Assembly: GCA_024690635.1 (NCBI GenBank)
Contig: JAILOW010000086.1
Span: forward strand, 1 to 38,460
Direction: 5' to 3'
DNA: 38,460 nt
Origin: Butyrivibrio sp.
GTDB taxonomy: Bacteria; Bacillota_A; Clostridia; Lachnospirales; Lachnospiraceae
Shown here: piece by piece, positions 23,406 to 33,014 of the stretch
Numbering within the stretch: position 1 is the first letter of the stretch
How the letters are laid out: the number at the start of each line of letters is the position of its first letter
Notes under the pieces: model-generated
Databases searched by the model: none
The model's input: the letters and a program-made list of their open reading frames with translations, nothing else
What the model was told of the DNA's origin: nothing
Program-made: the position numbers and the translations under genes

Positions 23406-25175
23406 ATGAGTGAAGAAATTTTAACAGCTATCGACAGTAGCGTATTCGGAGTGTGGTTCCTTATCGGAGCAGCCCTGGTGTTCTGGATGCAGGCAGGCTT
23501 TGCGATGTGTGAGGCAGGTTTTACCAGAGCCAAGAACACAGGAAACATTATCATGAAGAACCTTATGGACTTCTGTATCGGAACCGTAGTGTTCATCCTT
23601 ATCGGTTTCGGACTGCTTCTCGGAGAGGATCTCTTCGGAATCATCGGAAAACCCGGTTTTGACATTCTCACAAACTATGCACACTTTGACTGGTCAAATT
23701 TCGTATTTAACCTGGTATTTTGTGCAACAACAGCAACAATTGTTTCAGGATCAATGGCTGAGAGAACAAAATTTTTATCATATTGTGTGTACTCGGCAGT
23801 TATCTCAGCAGTGATCTATCCTATCGAGGCACACTGGACATGGGGCGGCGGCTGGCTTGCACAGATTGGATTTCATGATTTTGCAGGATCTACCTGTATC
23901 CACATGGTTGGAGGTATCTCAGCCTTTATCGGTGCAGCATTCCTTGGTCCCAGAATCGGCAAGTTTGAAAGAGATAAAGACGGAAAAGTTGTAAAAGTAA
24001 ACGCATTTCCCGGTCACAACCTTGTAGCAGCAGCTCTTGGTGTATTCATTCTCTGGCTTGGATGGTACGGATTCAACGGAGCAGCCTGCACATCTATCGA
24101 TCAGCTCGGTTCCGTATTCGTAACAACAACCATTGCACCTGCACTTGCAACGGTTACATGCATGATCTTTACTTGGCTTAAATATGGCAAGCCCGATGTT
24201 TCAATGTGTCTTAACGCATCACTTGCAGGTCTTGTAGCTATTACAGCTCCCTGCGATGTAACAGATGCTTTCGGTGCCATCGTGATCGGTATTGTTGCCG
24301 GACTTCTTGTTTGCTTCGGCGTATGGTTCCTTGATTACAAGCTTCACGTTGATGATCCTGTAGGTGCGGTTGCAGTTCACTGCCTCAATGGTATTTGGGG
24401 AACCATTGCGGTAGGTCTTTTCGCTACAAGTTCCGCACCCGGCTATTCTATCGCTGATTCAGCAGGAAACACCATGACAGGTCTTTTCTACGGCGGCGGA
24501 TTCAAACTTCTTGGTATACAGTTTATCGGATTCCTTGGCACAGCTGCATGGACAACAGTAACAATTACCATTACCTTCCTTGCTATCAAGGCTCTCATCG
24601 GTCTTCGTGTTTCAGAAGAGGAAGAGATCCTTGGACTTGACTCAACAGAACATGGCCTTGCATCTGCTTATTCAGGATTTGCTATCATGGATATTTCAAA
24701 TACACTTAACATGTCCATCAACGAAAATACTGATATCGGAGTAAGCGACTATGAGGCAGCTACTGAATTCCAGAAAAAAGTGGCAGTTCCTGTGGTTACA
24801 GGTCCTGTAAAGACAGACTCCGGAATCCACAAGGTTGTTGTTATCACAAAGCTTTCACGTTATGACAAGCTTCGTAAAGCAATGAATAATCTTGGTGTTA
24901 CAGGCATGACAGTTACTCAGGTAATGGGATGCGGTGTTCAGAAGGGCTCAGGCGATATGTATCGTGGAGTTGAGATGGATGCAACACTCCTTCCCAAGAT
25001 CAAACTGGAAGTTGTTGTCAGCACAATACCTGTTGAAAAGGTTATTGAAGCTGCAAAGAAAACTCTTTACACAGGTCACATCGGAGACGGCAAGATCTTC
25101 GTTTACAGTCTTGATAATGTTGTTAAGATCAGGACAGGCGAAGAAGGAATGGCTGCTCTTGCAGATGTAGAATAA
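23406..25175 (+). CDS. amt: Ammonium channel fused to a PII (GlnB/GlnK) domain
   Basis: Residues 1 to about 430 form an Amt/Rh channel with eleven likely membrane helices, the GGISAFIGAAFLGPR region and both pore histidines of the twin-His site (H166, H325). After a linker, residues about 470-589 are a PII signal protein: VVVITKLSRYDKLRKAM, a T-loop, and the GHIGDGKIFVY motif that binds nucleotide. A tethered PII could gate the channel in response to ATP/ADP and 2-oxoglutarate. In the T-loop the usual Tyr51 position is Met (M524) while Tyr46 and Arg47 equivalents remain (Y519, R520). ATG 23406 is chosen over 23400 since AGGAG at 23393-23397 is 8 bases before it. It is controlled by the leader described above. 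Confidence 0.93.
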   Translation: MSEEILTAIDSSVFGVWFLIGAALVFWMQAGFAMCEAGFTRAKNTGNIIMKNLMDFCIGTVVFILIGFGLLLGEDLFGIIGKPGFDILTNYAHFDWSNFVFNLVFCATTATIVSGSMAERTKFLSYCVYSAVISAVIYPIEAHWTWGGGWLAQIGFHDFAGSTCIHMVGGISAFIGAAFLGPRIGKFERDKDGKVVKVNAFPGHNLVAAALGVFILWLGWYGFNGAACTSIDQLGSVFVTTTIAPALATVTCMIFTWLKYGKPDVSMCLNASLAGLVAITAPCDVTDAFGAIVIGIVAGLLVCFGVWFLDYKLHVDDPVGAVAVHCLNGIWGTIAVGLFATSSAPGYSIADSAGNTMTGLFYGGGFKLLGIQFIGFLGTAAWTTVTITITFLAIKALIGLRVSEEEEILGLDSTEHGLASAYSGFAIMDISNTLNMSINENTDIGVSDYEAATEFQKKVAVPVVTGPVKTDSGIHKVVVITKLSRYDKLRKAMNNLGVTGMTVTQVMGCGVQKGSGDMYRGVEMDATLLPKIKLEVVVSTIPVEKVIEAAKKTLYTGHIGDGKIFVYSLDNVVKIRTGEEGMAALADVE

Positions 25176-25196
25176 TTAATCCTCTTTTTGACATAG

Positions 25197-25227
25197 GGGG
25201 CCGGAGATAATCCGGCTCCCTTTTTTG
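25197..25227 (+). terminator. Intrinsic terminator of the Amt-PII gene
   Basis: GGGGGCCGGA (25197-25206) pairs with TCCGGCTCCC (25212-25221), one G-U pair, loop GATAA, followed by six T. Confidence 0.93.
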
Positions 25228-25296
25228 TCGCTTGAAATTTGATCGGATAAAAGGGAAAATAGTAAGAAGAAGGCAGATTTTAAATGGAGGTAATAT

Positions 25297-26313
25297 ATGA
25301 AGGCATTACTGATCGGGGGAACAGGTACAATAAGCATGGCCATCACCAGAAAACTGGTGAATGACGGATGGGATGTTTATCTTTTAAACAGGGGAAATCG
25401 CAGCAGTGATGTGCCTTCGGGCGTCAATATAATAACTGCTGATATCAATGATGAGGCTGCAGTCATTAAAGGAATCGAGGGGCTGTATTTTGACTGCGTT
25501 TGTGAATTTATCGGATTTACAAAAGAACATGTGGAGCGTGACTACAGACTTTTTAAGGGAAAATGCGGACAGTATATTTATATAAGCTCTGCCTCCGCTT
25601 ATAACAAGCCTCTTAGGAACTATGTGATAAATGAAGGAACCACACTGGCCAATCCCTACTGGCAGTATTCAAGAGACAAGATTGCCTGTGAGGATTTTCT
25701 GATGGAGAAATACCGTACTGAAGGCTTCCCTGTAACCATAGTCCGTCCTTCCCACACCTACGACGAGAGGCGTGTTCCTCTGGGAGTACATGGAGCCAAG
25801 GGATTTTGGCAGGTGATAAAAAGAATGCTTGAGGATAAGCCTGTTATCATTCAGGGAGACGGCACCAGTCTTTGGACGCTGACCTTTAACACGGATTTTG
25901 CGATCGGATATACGGGACTTATGGACAATAAGCATGCCATCGGCGAGGCTTTTCAGATCACGTCCGATGAGAGCCTTACCTGGAATCAGATCTATGAGAC
26001 TATTGCGGATGCTCTTGGAGTGACACTTCATCCCTACCATGTTTCTTCGGACTTTTTGGCAGAAGTGGGAAAGCAGTATGACTTTACCGGAGGTCTACTT
26101 GGAGATAAGGCCAATACAGTGGTTTTTGACAATTCCAAGCTAAAGAGCCTTGTTCCGCAGATGACTACTTACGTACCTTTCCACAAGGGAGTACGCATTG
26201 CTTTGGATTACATTTTGTCTCATCCCGAGTGCCAGGTTGAGGACCCAGAGTTTGATGCATGGTGCGACAGGGTTATAGAGAAACTTGAGGAAGCCAAAAG
26301 ATCTTTTGACTAA
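25297..26313 (+). CDS. NAD-dependent epimerase/dehydratase (extended SDR)
   Basis: The 338-aa protein begins KALLIGGTGTIS, the glycine-rich dinucleotide-binding motif of extended short-chain dehydrogenases, and has the catalytic-type YSRDK (YxxxK) about residue 124 plus a ISSASAY strand with the catalytic Ser. The C-terminal half contains the substrate domain and ends with a Glu-rich helix. It probably acts on a nucleotide sugar or similar in the cytoplasm; substrate cannot be told. ATGGAGGTAATAT gives a good ribosome binding site. It is a single gene between the Amt terminator and the convergent FRG gene. Confidence 0.85.
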   Translation: MKALLIGGTGTISMAITRKLVNDGWDVYLLNRGNRSSDVPSGVNIITADINDEAAVIKGIEGLYFDCVCEFIGFTKEHVERDYRLFKGKCGQYIYISSASAYNKPLRNYVINEGTTLANPYWQYSRDKIACEDFLMEKYRTEGFPVTIVRPSHTYDERRVPLGVHGAKGFWQVIKRMLEDKPVIIQGDGTSLWTLTFNTDFAIGYTGLMDNKHAIGEAFQITSDESLTWNQIYETIADALGVTLHPYHVSSDFLAEVGKQYDFTGGLLGDKANTVVFDNSKLKSLVPQMTTYVPFHKGVRIALDYILSHPECQVEDPEFDAWCDRVIEKLEEAKRSFD

Positions 26314-26335
26314 ATATTATTTGCATGGAGATGCG

Positions 26336-27136
26336 TCATCTTACATAGTAATGGCGCCCAAGCCATCTTGAGAGCCCGTCCAGACCGGGGTATACGATAC
26401 GCTCAGATACATTCTGATGATCGAGCATATCCCGGATCTGCCAGCGGAGCTCTTTTTTTATCACGTAGCGGACGGTCTTTTCGGTATGCGCATCAAGAAA
26501 GCCCTGAATATCATGCATTTCGCTAGGGATTACCGAAAAGAAAGAGTACTGATTGACGATCCTTACATCCACGGAAGGTGGCTCTATCATGACCATTGCT
26601 GATGAACCCATGTCTTTATCATACATATCAAGGCTTTCGCAGGCCTCGGAGAGCATATCTACGGAAAAGACAGTGGTGTTATATTTATCGGCGATCTCTT
26701 GGTATTTTTCGGGGAGCAGGTCGTGAAGCTCATGTATGTCGGTGCGCCATACCACGCTGTCTCTTTTCTCCATATCCTCCATGTTGTTTTCGGAAACGGA
26801 AAAGTGCAGGGCGATAAGAGGAGAGAAGGACCAGTCCAGGAGCCTTGTGGGAAGACCGTGGTGCTGACCAAAGATCATCTGCCTCCAGACAGAGTTTTCG
26901 ATAGAAGGCTCTTCCAAAACCGCATACTTGGTAAAGTTCCTGAGCATACAGGGCTCAAGCTCTTTTTTCTTGTTCTTGCAGTTCCTGGCAAGACTTGTGG
27001 TCAACTCAAATGAAGCATCCGGCTGGCCGCGGTACACAAACAGATTACGATTTCTTTTCAGGTCAGATCTGAACTCCTGCTCATTCAAAAGATCGTAAAG
27101 ATGGTCCATATCTTCGATAATCACTGTTTTGATCAT
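26336..27136 (-). CDS. FRG domain-containing protein
   Basis: The 266-aa protein has the FRG signature: FVYRGQPDASFELTTSLAR near the N terminus, then QHHGLPTRLLDWSFSPLIAL, the second conserved block, and a C-terminal region ending SRWLGRHYYVR. FRG-domain proteins are of uncertain function and are often found in accessory and defence-associated regions. No signal or membrane part is seen. The ATG at 27136 (AAGGTG upstream) is preferred to a distal in-frame start at 27253 that adds a low-complexity stretch. It stands alone next to the giant surface protein, in more AT-rich DNA than the preceding genes. Confidence 0.85.
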   Translation of the reverse strand: MIKTVIIEDMDHLYDLLNEQEFRSDLKRNRNLFVYRGQPDASFELTTSLARNCKNKKKELEPCMLRNFTKYAVLEEPSIENSVWRQMIFGQHHGLPTRLLDWSFSPLIALHFSVSENNMEDMEKRDSVVWRTDIHELHDLLPEKYQEIADKYNTTVFSVDMLSEACESLDMYDKDMGSSAMVMIEPPSVDVRIVNQYSFFSVIPSEMHDIQGFLDAHTEKTVRYVIKKELRWQIRDMLDHQNVSERIVYPGLDGLSRWLGRHYYVR

Positions 27137-27351
27137 AAGCCGCACCTTGTCCTTTCGGGATATGCTTTGTATTGCGTTTTTATAGTTACAGTATAGCAGG
27201 TTGTGTGTAAGGATGATAATAATTGAATGAAATAATGTACAACATATGGTCAAATGAAGATATAATTTATATATGGGTATTTTAGAATATTTGCTATATG
27301 AATACTGATTACCAATAGTAGTTTATAGTTTCATCAATAGGAGAAACAGAT

Positions 27352-30300
27352 ATGAAAAAGCTGATTAGTAAGTTGATAGGTTTTGTTCTTGTGCTTTCGG
27401 TGATGTTGAATTCAGTATTTTCGGTGGCGTTAGCTGCTCCTATGGAAGCTGAAGATGAGAATGGAGAAACAATCGATGTCGACCAGGATGACAGTGTAGT
27501 TATTGACGAGGATTCTGATAATGACTTGGGTGGTGAAAGTGCGACGGTCGATGATAGTTCTTCGGAGCTGTCTTCGGAAGAACAAAAAAGCGCAACAGAT
27601 TTGAGTTCGGAATACGATTCTGAAGAAGTTGAAGAGGTTGGCGAGGAACAGCTAGTAAGAGAATCGTTATCTCCCGGGGAAGAATTCGTACTTTCGGGCT
27701 TTTATACATATAGGGTCAATGAAGATGGCCAAACGGTAACATTTGTTAAATTGAAGCAAACGCAAAGTCAGACTATACCTTCAAAGGTAACGTATGAAGG
27801 AATTGAATATACGGTAGTCGCAATAGCAGACAATGCTTTTAGACGTTATGACGATTCATCATATTGTTTGATTGAGCTTCCTGAGACTGTGACTAAAATT
27901 GGTGCACATGCGTTGGATGGATGTACATTTGCTAAAATTCCTGGAACGTTACAGGAGGTTGGAGAGTACGCTTTTAAAGGGTGCTCTTTTAACAGCACGC
28001 CCAATTTGTCTGATAGTATAACAGCTATCCCAGATGGGTTATTTTTTGGAACTAACATAACTAGTATTGATTTACCTGATGATGTAGTAAGTATCGGCGA
28101 TTATGCCTTTGGGTATTGCAGTAGGCTGAAAACTATTGAGTTTAATCGCAATTTGGAGAGTGTAGGCAAAGAAGCATTTTATTCATGTGATAGCATAGAA
28201 GAACTCGAGCTACCAGAAGGACTTATCAGTATAGGAGAAAAGGCTTTTTCGTCTTGTTCAAATCTTGCATCTGTTGAGCTTTCGGGCGCTATTAAAACGA
28301 TTGGGAAAGAAGCATTTATTAACACAAAACTTAAAACAATAGACATACCTGATTCAGTCACCTACATAGGAACAGATGCTTTCTATGCTCTAGAGTCTTG
28401 TTACATTCCAATCTCACTTGGCTTAAGTACGGCTGCATTTCTTTTTTCGGATGGAACGGACCCATGTAATATTTATTTAAAAAAGGGTACGGGTAGTTGG
28501 GGTATCAATAACTCTTATTCGCCATGGAAAACTGCAAGCCAATATGCGGAACTGAGCATCATTATTATGGATGGGATTAACAGTATTCCTGATGATGCAT
28601 TTAAGCAATGCTTATGTATAAAAGAACTGACTTTGTCAGATGATGTTAAAGCTATAGGAAATAACGCTTTTTCTTATTGCGGAATTAGTTCTATAACGTG
28701 GGGAGACGGGATAAAAACAATAGGAAATAATGCTTTTTCTTATTGCTCATCACTTGAGAGTATTTCGATACCTGAGACGATAACTCATATAGGTAGTAAT
28801 TGCTTTTCTAATTGTAGTTTATTTAAGGTAGTGTTGCCTGATAATGCTCCAAATATTGGAGATGACGCGTTTTCGGACAATCGGAATCTGGCTATCGTAG
28901 GAAATCTGGATTCATATTCGCAAGAATATGCAATTGCGCATAGTATTCCTTTTATAGGTATTCGTGTAACTCCGGCAAAATCAGAATTAAAGGTGGGCGA
29001 GAAGGTAGATGTTTCTATTGAAATGTCTATTCCCTCGGGATTTAACTATTCGAGTGGATTAGCTCAGCGCTACGAAACGTATAATGGAGCAGCTCAAGTC
29101 ACAGGACTGAACAAGAAAGATGATGGAATATATGAAAGCAGCATAGTGGGTATTAAGGATGGAACCGTTCGCTATGTCATCAGTATATTTAATAAATCAA
29201 ATAATATGACTATGTGTGACAGCTATACCGTATTTAATATAATTCCAGATAATGACGCTACTTTTGATATTACGTTTTGTACAACCTCGAATTTTACGAA
29301 GAGTTATAAAGTTGGGGAAGAATTTGGAATGCTTCCGGAAATTCCGTCAAAAGTAGAAAATTTAAAAGTTTATGATCCGGATGGATGGTACACTAAACCA
29401 AACGGGGGCGGCACTTTAGTTGCCCCTTCTACAATTTGTGAGGAATCCTTGTTTGAGCTAGGATTATTCTTATGGGCAAATTGGAAAATACATATTTGCA
29501 CTATTTCATATGATCTAAACGGGCATGGTGAGCCTATAGAAAATCAAAACGTGGAAAGTGGTTCGTTGGTAGATTCTCCAATCCCTTTTGATGATGATTA
29601 TACATTTTTAGGATGGTATAAGGACGAAGAATGTAAATTGAAATGGGAGCAGACTGATAAAGCCTACGTTGATACTGTTCTATATGCAAAGTGGGGAGGA
29701 AAAGAGTATACGGTTACGTTCGATCCAAACGGCGGTCGTGTTGATGCTATAAGTAAGAAAGTGGTTTTTGGTAGCCTGTACGGAGATTTGCCGGTTCCTG
29801 AAAGAGAAGGATATTTTTTTGCCGGATGGATGGATTCTTTGGATTCGGGAGCAATAATCACTAGTGAGAGCGTGGTTAATTCTGCGGGAGATCATACATT
29901 ATACGCAAATTGGACAAATGTAAAAAGTACAAGTATTACTCTGGATTATAACTCGATACAATTGGCAGTGGGACATGAGAAAACAATCCATGCAGGGGTT
30001 TGTCCGGAAAATGCAGATAAAGGGGTGGCTTGGACAACATCGAATTCGAACATTGTACAGGTGTATCAGGGTACAATTATGGCCATGAGTCCAGGTAAGG
30101 CAATTATTACCGCAACCACATCTGATATGCTTAATACTGCTTCCTGTGATGTTACGGTAGTGCAAACAGATGTTTCCAATGATGAGGTAATAAATGAAAC
30201 CTTCGATGTGCCGGATGGTTTATGGACAGTAGGATTGGAAGACTCATATATATTTACCGGTAGTAAAATCACTCCGGAACCACGGGTATACTTTGAAGGC

Positions 30301-32622
30301 ACATTACTTAGAAAGGGCTCAGAATATACTATCTCATATAGGAACAATAAAAATGTTGGCGTCGCAACAGTAACTATTACTGGAAAGGGCAATATCAACG
30401 GAAAATGTACAAAGAATTTTAGGATTATTCCTCTTGAACTACAGTTAGAAGATGTTGATATAGTTGCTGGTACGCCTAATAGCGGAAAAGCAATAAAACC
30501 GACGGTTGTTGTAAAACACAATAATATTCAGCTAAAGGAAAATAAAGATTATAAGCTTTCATATGAGCCAATATACGGTGTCGGTGAAACGGATGTGACC
30601 ATCACGGGAATTGGCAATTATGAAGGTACTGTTAACCATCTATTTACTGTTAGAGCAAAGGGCACTCCGTCATTGAAGAAAGCATCTATTGTAGGACTAA
30701 AAAAGACTTATTCGATGACAGAGATGGCATCGTTTATGGCGGACTATTCATCTCTGAAGGTGAAACTAGGCAAAAACGAATTGGACTCTTTAGATTATAA
30801 GCTGAGATTCGAGGGATGTGATAGGGTTGGAAAAGGTGTTATTGTAATTCAGCCAACTGACACGGGAATATATGTGGGAGAGAAGAGAGTTGCTGTTACG
30901 ATTACAGGAACCAAACTTGGAAGTGTCATTTTGTCACAAGGCGTTACCTTCAATGGGAAAACGCAGATTCCTGAAGTAAAGGTTTACACAGGGAAAAAAG
31001 GAAGAGGCACTCTGCTAGAAGAGCATTGTTATGATGTTAGTTATAGTGTAAACCCGATAAATGCGGGGACAGTAACTGTGACTGTTACCGGTATTTCAAA
31101 AGAGGGTTATTCCGGGAAAATATCTGTAAAGTATAAGATAGCACCGCTTTCTATAGATGACGAGGGAATAACAGTTATTGTTCCTGATGAAATATACTAT
31201 ACTCAAGGCGGTGTAACGCCAATGCCTTTAATCAATTTCACTAACGGAGAGAACACGTGGACGTTAAGAGAAGGCAAGGATTACACAATAAAATATACCA
31301 ACAATAAGGCGGTGGGCGGAACAAAGGTTCCTAAATTCACGATTACGGGCAAAGGCAATTTCTCAGGAAAGAGAGCTGCGCAGGAATTTGATATTGCCAA
31401 AAGACCAATAAAAACTCTTGCGATATCTTGTGCGGATATCACGGCAAATCCTAAAAAGAAGGGAGCGTATTATCATTCTAAACCAGTAATTTTTGATGTA
31501 AATGGGAAGCTCCTTAAAGAGAATACAGACTTCACGGTAAACTATACCAATTTGACAACTGGAAAAGCGATAGGAAAGAGTGAAGTTGTTCCTGTGGGAA
31601 CAGAAATCTGCGCGAGTATTTTTGCAAAGGAGAAGAATTATACAGGCAGGACTGAAATTGTCTATAAAATCGTTGCGGGAGCAAGGACGCTTAGTTCTGT
31701 TAAAGTTGGAAAGATACCTAATCAATTTTTTACAGGAAAGCTTATAGAGTTAAATGAGCTCCCTCTTTCATATGTTACAGGAAGCGGGAAAAACAAAGTA
31801 GTTACACCGCTAAAGATTGGTGATGATTATGTTATCACTGCTTATTACAACAATGTAAAAAAGGGAACTGCTTCATTAAGAATCGAAGCGCGTGGAGAGT
31901 ATACCGGATCAAAGTTAGTGTCTTTTAAAATAGTAGCCGCGAATGCGCTTTCAATATGGCATGGAAATTATCGCGAAGGAATGCTTGTTGGATTTGCACC
32001 TGAATCAGTTACTCTAGAAGATGCGAATGTTATTATTGGAACAAAGCTAACCATGTCTCCTGCTTATGCACCTACAGATTGCGATGCTCCTGAGGTAACT
32101 TGGACAAGCAGTAATACTAAGGTTGCAACCGTAGATAAGAATGGAGTTGTTTATGGAAAATCTAAGGGGGTTGCGAGAATAACCGTTACTTCAAAGGCAG
32201 ATAGAAAATTAAAAGGTTCTGCTACTGTTACGGTGGATTATCCTTATGTTGATGCGATATCTATCAGCGAGAAAAGTGTGTATGTAGAACGTGGGAAGCC
32301 AATAAAGATAAGCGGAGATTGGTTGCTTTCTGCTGAAATAAAGCAAGGCAAGAAGATTGTTCATGATTATATGAATAATAGTGATCGATATGTTCTTACT
32401 CGTCGAGATGATCTTGACAGGACGACATATTCAGGTACTACAGGATCTTTTCAGTTCACGTTTGACGCACCAGGCACGTATGAAATAGTTATGAATCATT
32501 GTAGCTCAAAAAGAGAAGTGGAAGTGTTGAGAAATCAGGGCAAGGCAATTGGGCATGTTGTGACCATAACACCCAAAAAGGATAGCGCAAAGATTTATAA
32601 ATGTAGAGTGACTGTGAAGTAG
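27352..32622 (+). CDS. Giant secreted surface protein with BspA-type LRR and Ig-like repeats
   Basis: The 1756-aa protein has a signal peptide (1-29, cleavage after ALAA) and an acidic Ser/Glu/Asp-rich segment (30-105). BspA-type leucine-rich repeats run from about 150 to 535, each about 22-23 residues with AFxxCxxLxxIxIPxxVxxIG-like pattern. Then come an Ig-like part (540-635), three Listeria-Bacteroides repeats (about 640-858, with FxGWY and LYAKW), a Big_2 Ig-like domain (860-940), about six related beta modules with YTISYxNNxxVGxxTVTITGKG cores (957-1533), a second Big_2 (1553-1630) and a C-terminal domain. No LPxTG, SLH or choline-binding anchor is seen, so it is secreted or held by other means. 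Likely adhesion or matrix role. Confidence 0.88.
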   Translation: MKKLISKLIGFVLVLSVMLNSVFSVALAAPMEAEDENGETIDVDQDDSVVIDEDSDNDLGGESATVDDSSSELSSEEQKSATDLSSEYDSEEVEEVGEEQLVRESLSPGEEFVLSGFYTYRVNEDGQTVTFVKLKQTQSQTIPSKVTYEGIEYTVVAIADNAFRRYDDSSYCLIELPETVTKIGAHALDGCTFAKIPGTLQEVGEYAFKGCSFNSTPNLSDSITAIPDGLFFGTNITSIDLPDDVVSIGDYAFGYCSRLKTIEFNRNLESVGKEAFYSCDSIEELELPEGLISIGEKAFSSCSNLASVELSGAIKTIGKEAFINTKLKTIDIPDSVTYIGTDAFYALESCYIPISLGLSTAAFLFSDGTDPCNIYLKKGTGSWGINNSYSPWKTASQYAELSIIIMDGINSIPDDAFKQCLCIKELTLSDDVKAIGNNAFSYCGISSITWGDGIKTIGNNAFSYCSSLESISIPETITHIGSNCFSNCSLFKVVLPDNAPNIGDDAFSDNRNLAIVGNLDSYSQEYAIAHSIPFIGIRVTPAKSELKVGEKVDVSIEMSIPSGFNYSSGLAQRYETYNGAAQVTGLNKKDDGIYESSIVGIKDGTVRYVISIFNKSNNMTMCDSYTVFNIIPDNDATFDITFCTTSNFTKSYKVGEEFGMLPEIPSKVENLKVYDPDGWYTKPNGGGTLVAPSTICEESLFELGLFLWANWKIHICTISYDLNGHGEPIENQNVESGSLVDSPIPFDDDYTFLGWYKDEECKLKWEQTDKAYVDTVLYAKWGGKEYTVTFDPNGGRVDAISKKVVFGSLYGDLPVPEREGYFFAGWMDSLDSGAIITSESVVNSAGDHTLYANWTNVKSTSITLDYNSIQLAVGHEKTIHAGVCPENADKGVAWTTSNSNIVQVYQGTIMAMSPGKAIITATTSDMLNTASCDVTVVQTDVSNDEVINETFDVPDGLWTVGLEDSYIFTGSKITPEPRVYFEGTLLRKGSEYTISYRNNKNVGVATVTITGKGNINGKCTKNFRIIPLELQLEDVDIVAGTPNSGKAIKPTVVVKHNNIQLKENKDYKLSYEPIYGVGETDVTITGIGNYEGTVNHLFTVRAKGTPSLKKASIVGLKKTYSMTEMASFMADYSSLKVKLGKNELDSLDYKLRFEGCDRVGKGVIVIQPTDTGIYVGEKRVAVTITGTKLGSVILSQGVTFNGKTQIPEVKVYTGKKGRGTLLEEHCYDVSYSVNPINAGTVTVTVTGISKEGYSGKISVKYKIAPLSIDDEGITVIVPDEIYYTQGGVTPMPLINFTNGENTWTLREGKDYTIKYTNNKAVGGTKVPKFTITGKGNFSGKRAAQEFDIAKRPIKTLAISCADITANPKKKGAYYHSKPVIFDVNGKLLKENTDFTVNYTNLTTGKAIGKSEVVPVGTEICASIFAKEKNYTGRTEIVYKIVAGARTLSSVKVGKIPNQFFTGKLIELNELPLSYVTGSGKNKVVTPLKIGDDYVITAYYNNVKKGTASLRIEARGEYTGSKLVSFKIVAANALSIWHGNYREGMLVGFAPESVTLEDANVIIGTKLTMSPAYAPTDCDAPEVTWTSSNTKVATVDKNGVVYGKSKGVARITVTSKADRKLKGSATVTVDYPYVDAISISEKSVYVERGKPIKISGDWLLSAEIKQGKKIVHDYMNNSDRYVLTRRDDLDRTTYSGTTGSFQFTFDAPGTYEIVMNHCSSKREVEVLRNQGKAIGHVVTITPKKDSAKIYKCRVTVK
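28654..28746 (+). repeat. Near-identical leucine-rich repeat duplication
   Basis: A 27-base segment at 28654-28680 recurs at 28720-28746 with one silent C/T difference, 66 bases (22 residues) apart. It encodes IGNNAFSYC twice. Such near-identity marks a recent unit duplication inside the LRR block. Confidence 0.8.
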
Positions 32623-33014
32623 GAGGGCGAGCTATTGATCCAATAACACTTTTCGAAGTGTATAAATGGAGAAATAAACTATTTGAGCTAGAAAAATGGA
32701 ACGAATTAGACAAATGCTTTACTATATCTTGCACGAATTCGTCAAGCAAGCACAAGATATAGTATATTATAGTGTATCTTGATTCGATTAATTCCTAAAA
32801 ACTAGCTCAAATAGCTATAAATGAAATTGTGTTTTATAAAAGACCAATGAGCAATATTCATGTTTTGTTCATCAAGCAGTCAAGCAAATATGTTTGTCAA
32901 GGGTCATCATTGGTGATGAAATGAAAGACAACGGCATATGTCCTAGTCCATTACTTGACGATAATAGACAAGGATGCTATATTGTAACTAGAAAATAGTT
33001 GCAAAGGAACAATT
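32623..33014. other. Non-coding stretch with several inverted repeats
   Basis: No ORF of note lies in these 392 bases. It holds a hairpin ACACTT-TTCG-AAGTGT (32646-32661); a 13-base perfect inverted repeat, CTATTTGAGCTAG at 32679-32691 and CTAGCTCAAATAG at 32802-32814; nested inside it a 12-base repeat, TACTATATCTTG at 32720-32731 with CAAGATATAGTA at 32753-32764; CCAATGA 32844-32850 with TCATTGG 32907-32913; and TCATCA-TTGG-TGATGA (32904-32919). There is no T tract after any stem. The hicA promoter lies at its end. Confidence 0.6.
32955..33000 (+). promoter_or_regulatory. hicAB promoter with downstream dyad
   Basis: TTGACG (32955-32960) and TATATT (32978-32983), 17-base spacer, form a good SigA promoter. 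Around the transcript start AACTA (32986-32990) and TAGTT (32996-33000) make a short inverted repeat that could be the HicB operator. Confidence 0.6.

Noticed and set aside
28654..28746. CRISPR-like spacing of direct repeats
   Set aside because: The repeats are coding leucine-rich units in frame, with no non-coding array.
30066..30521. 151-codon minus-strand frame within the giant surface protein gene
   Set aside because: Antisense to conserved Ig-like modules, with no start signals or domain pattern.
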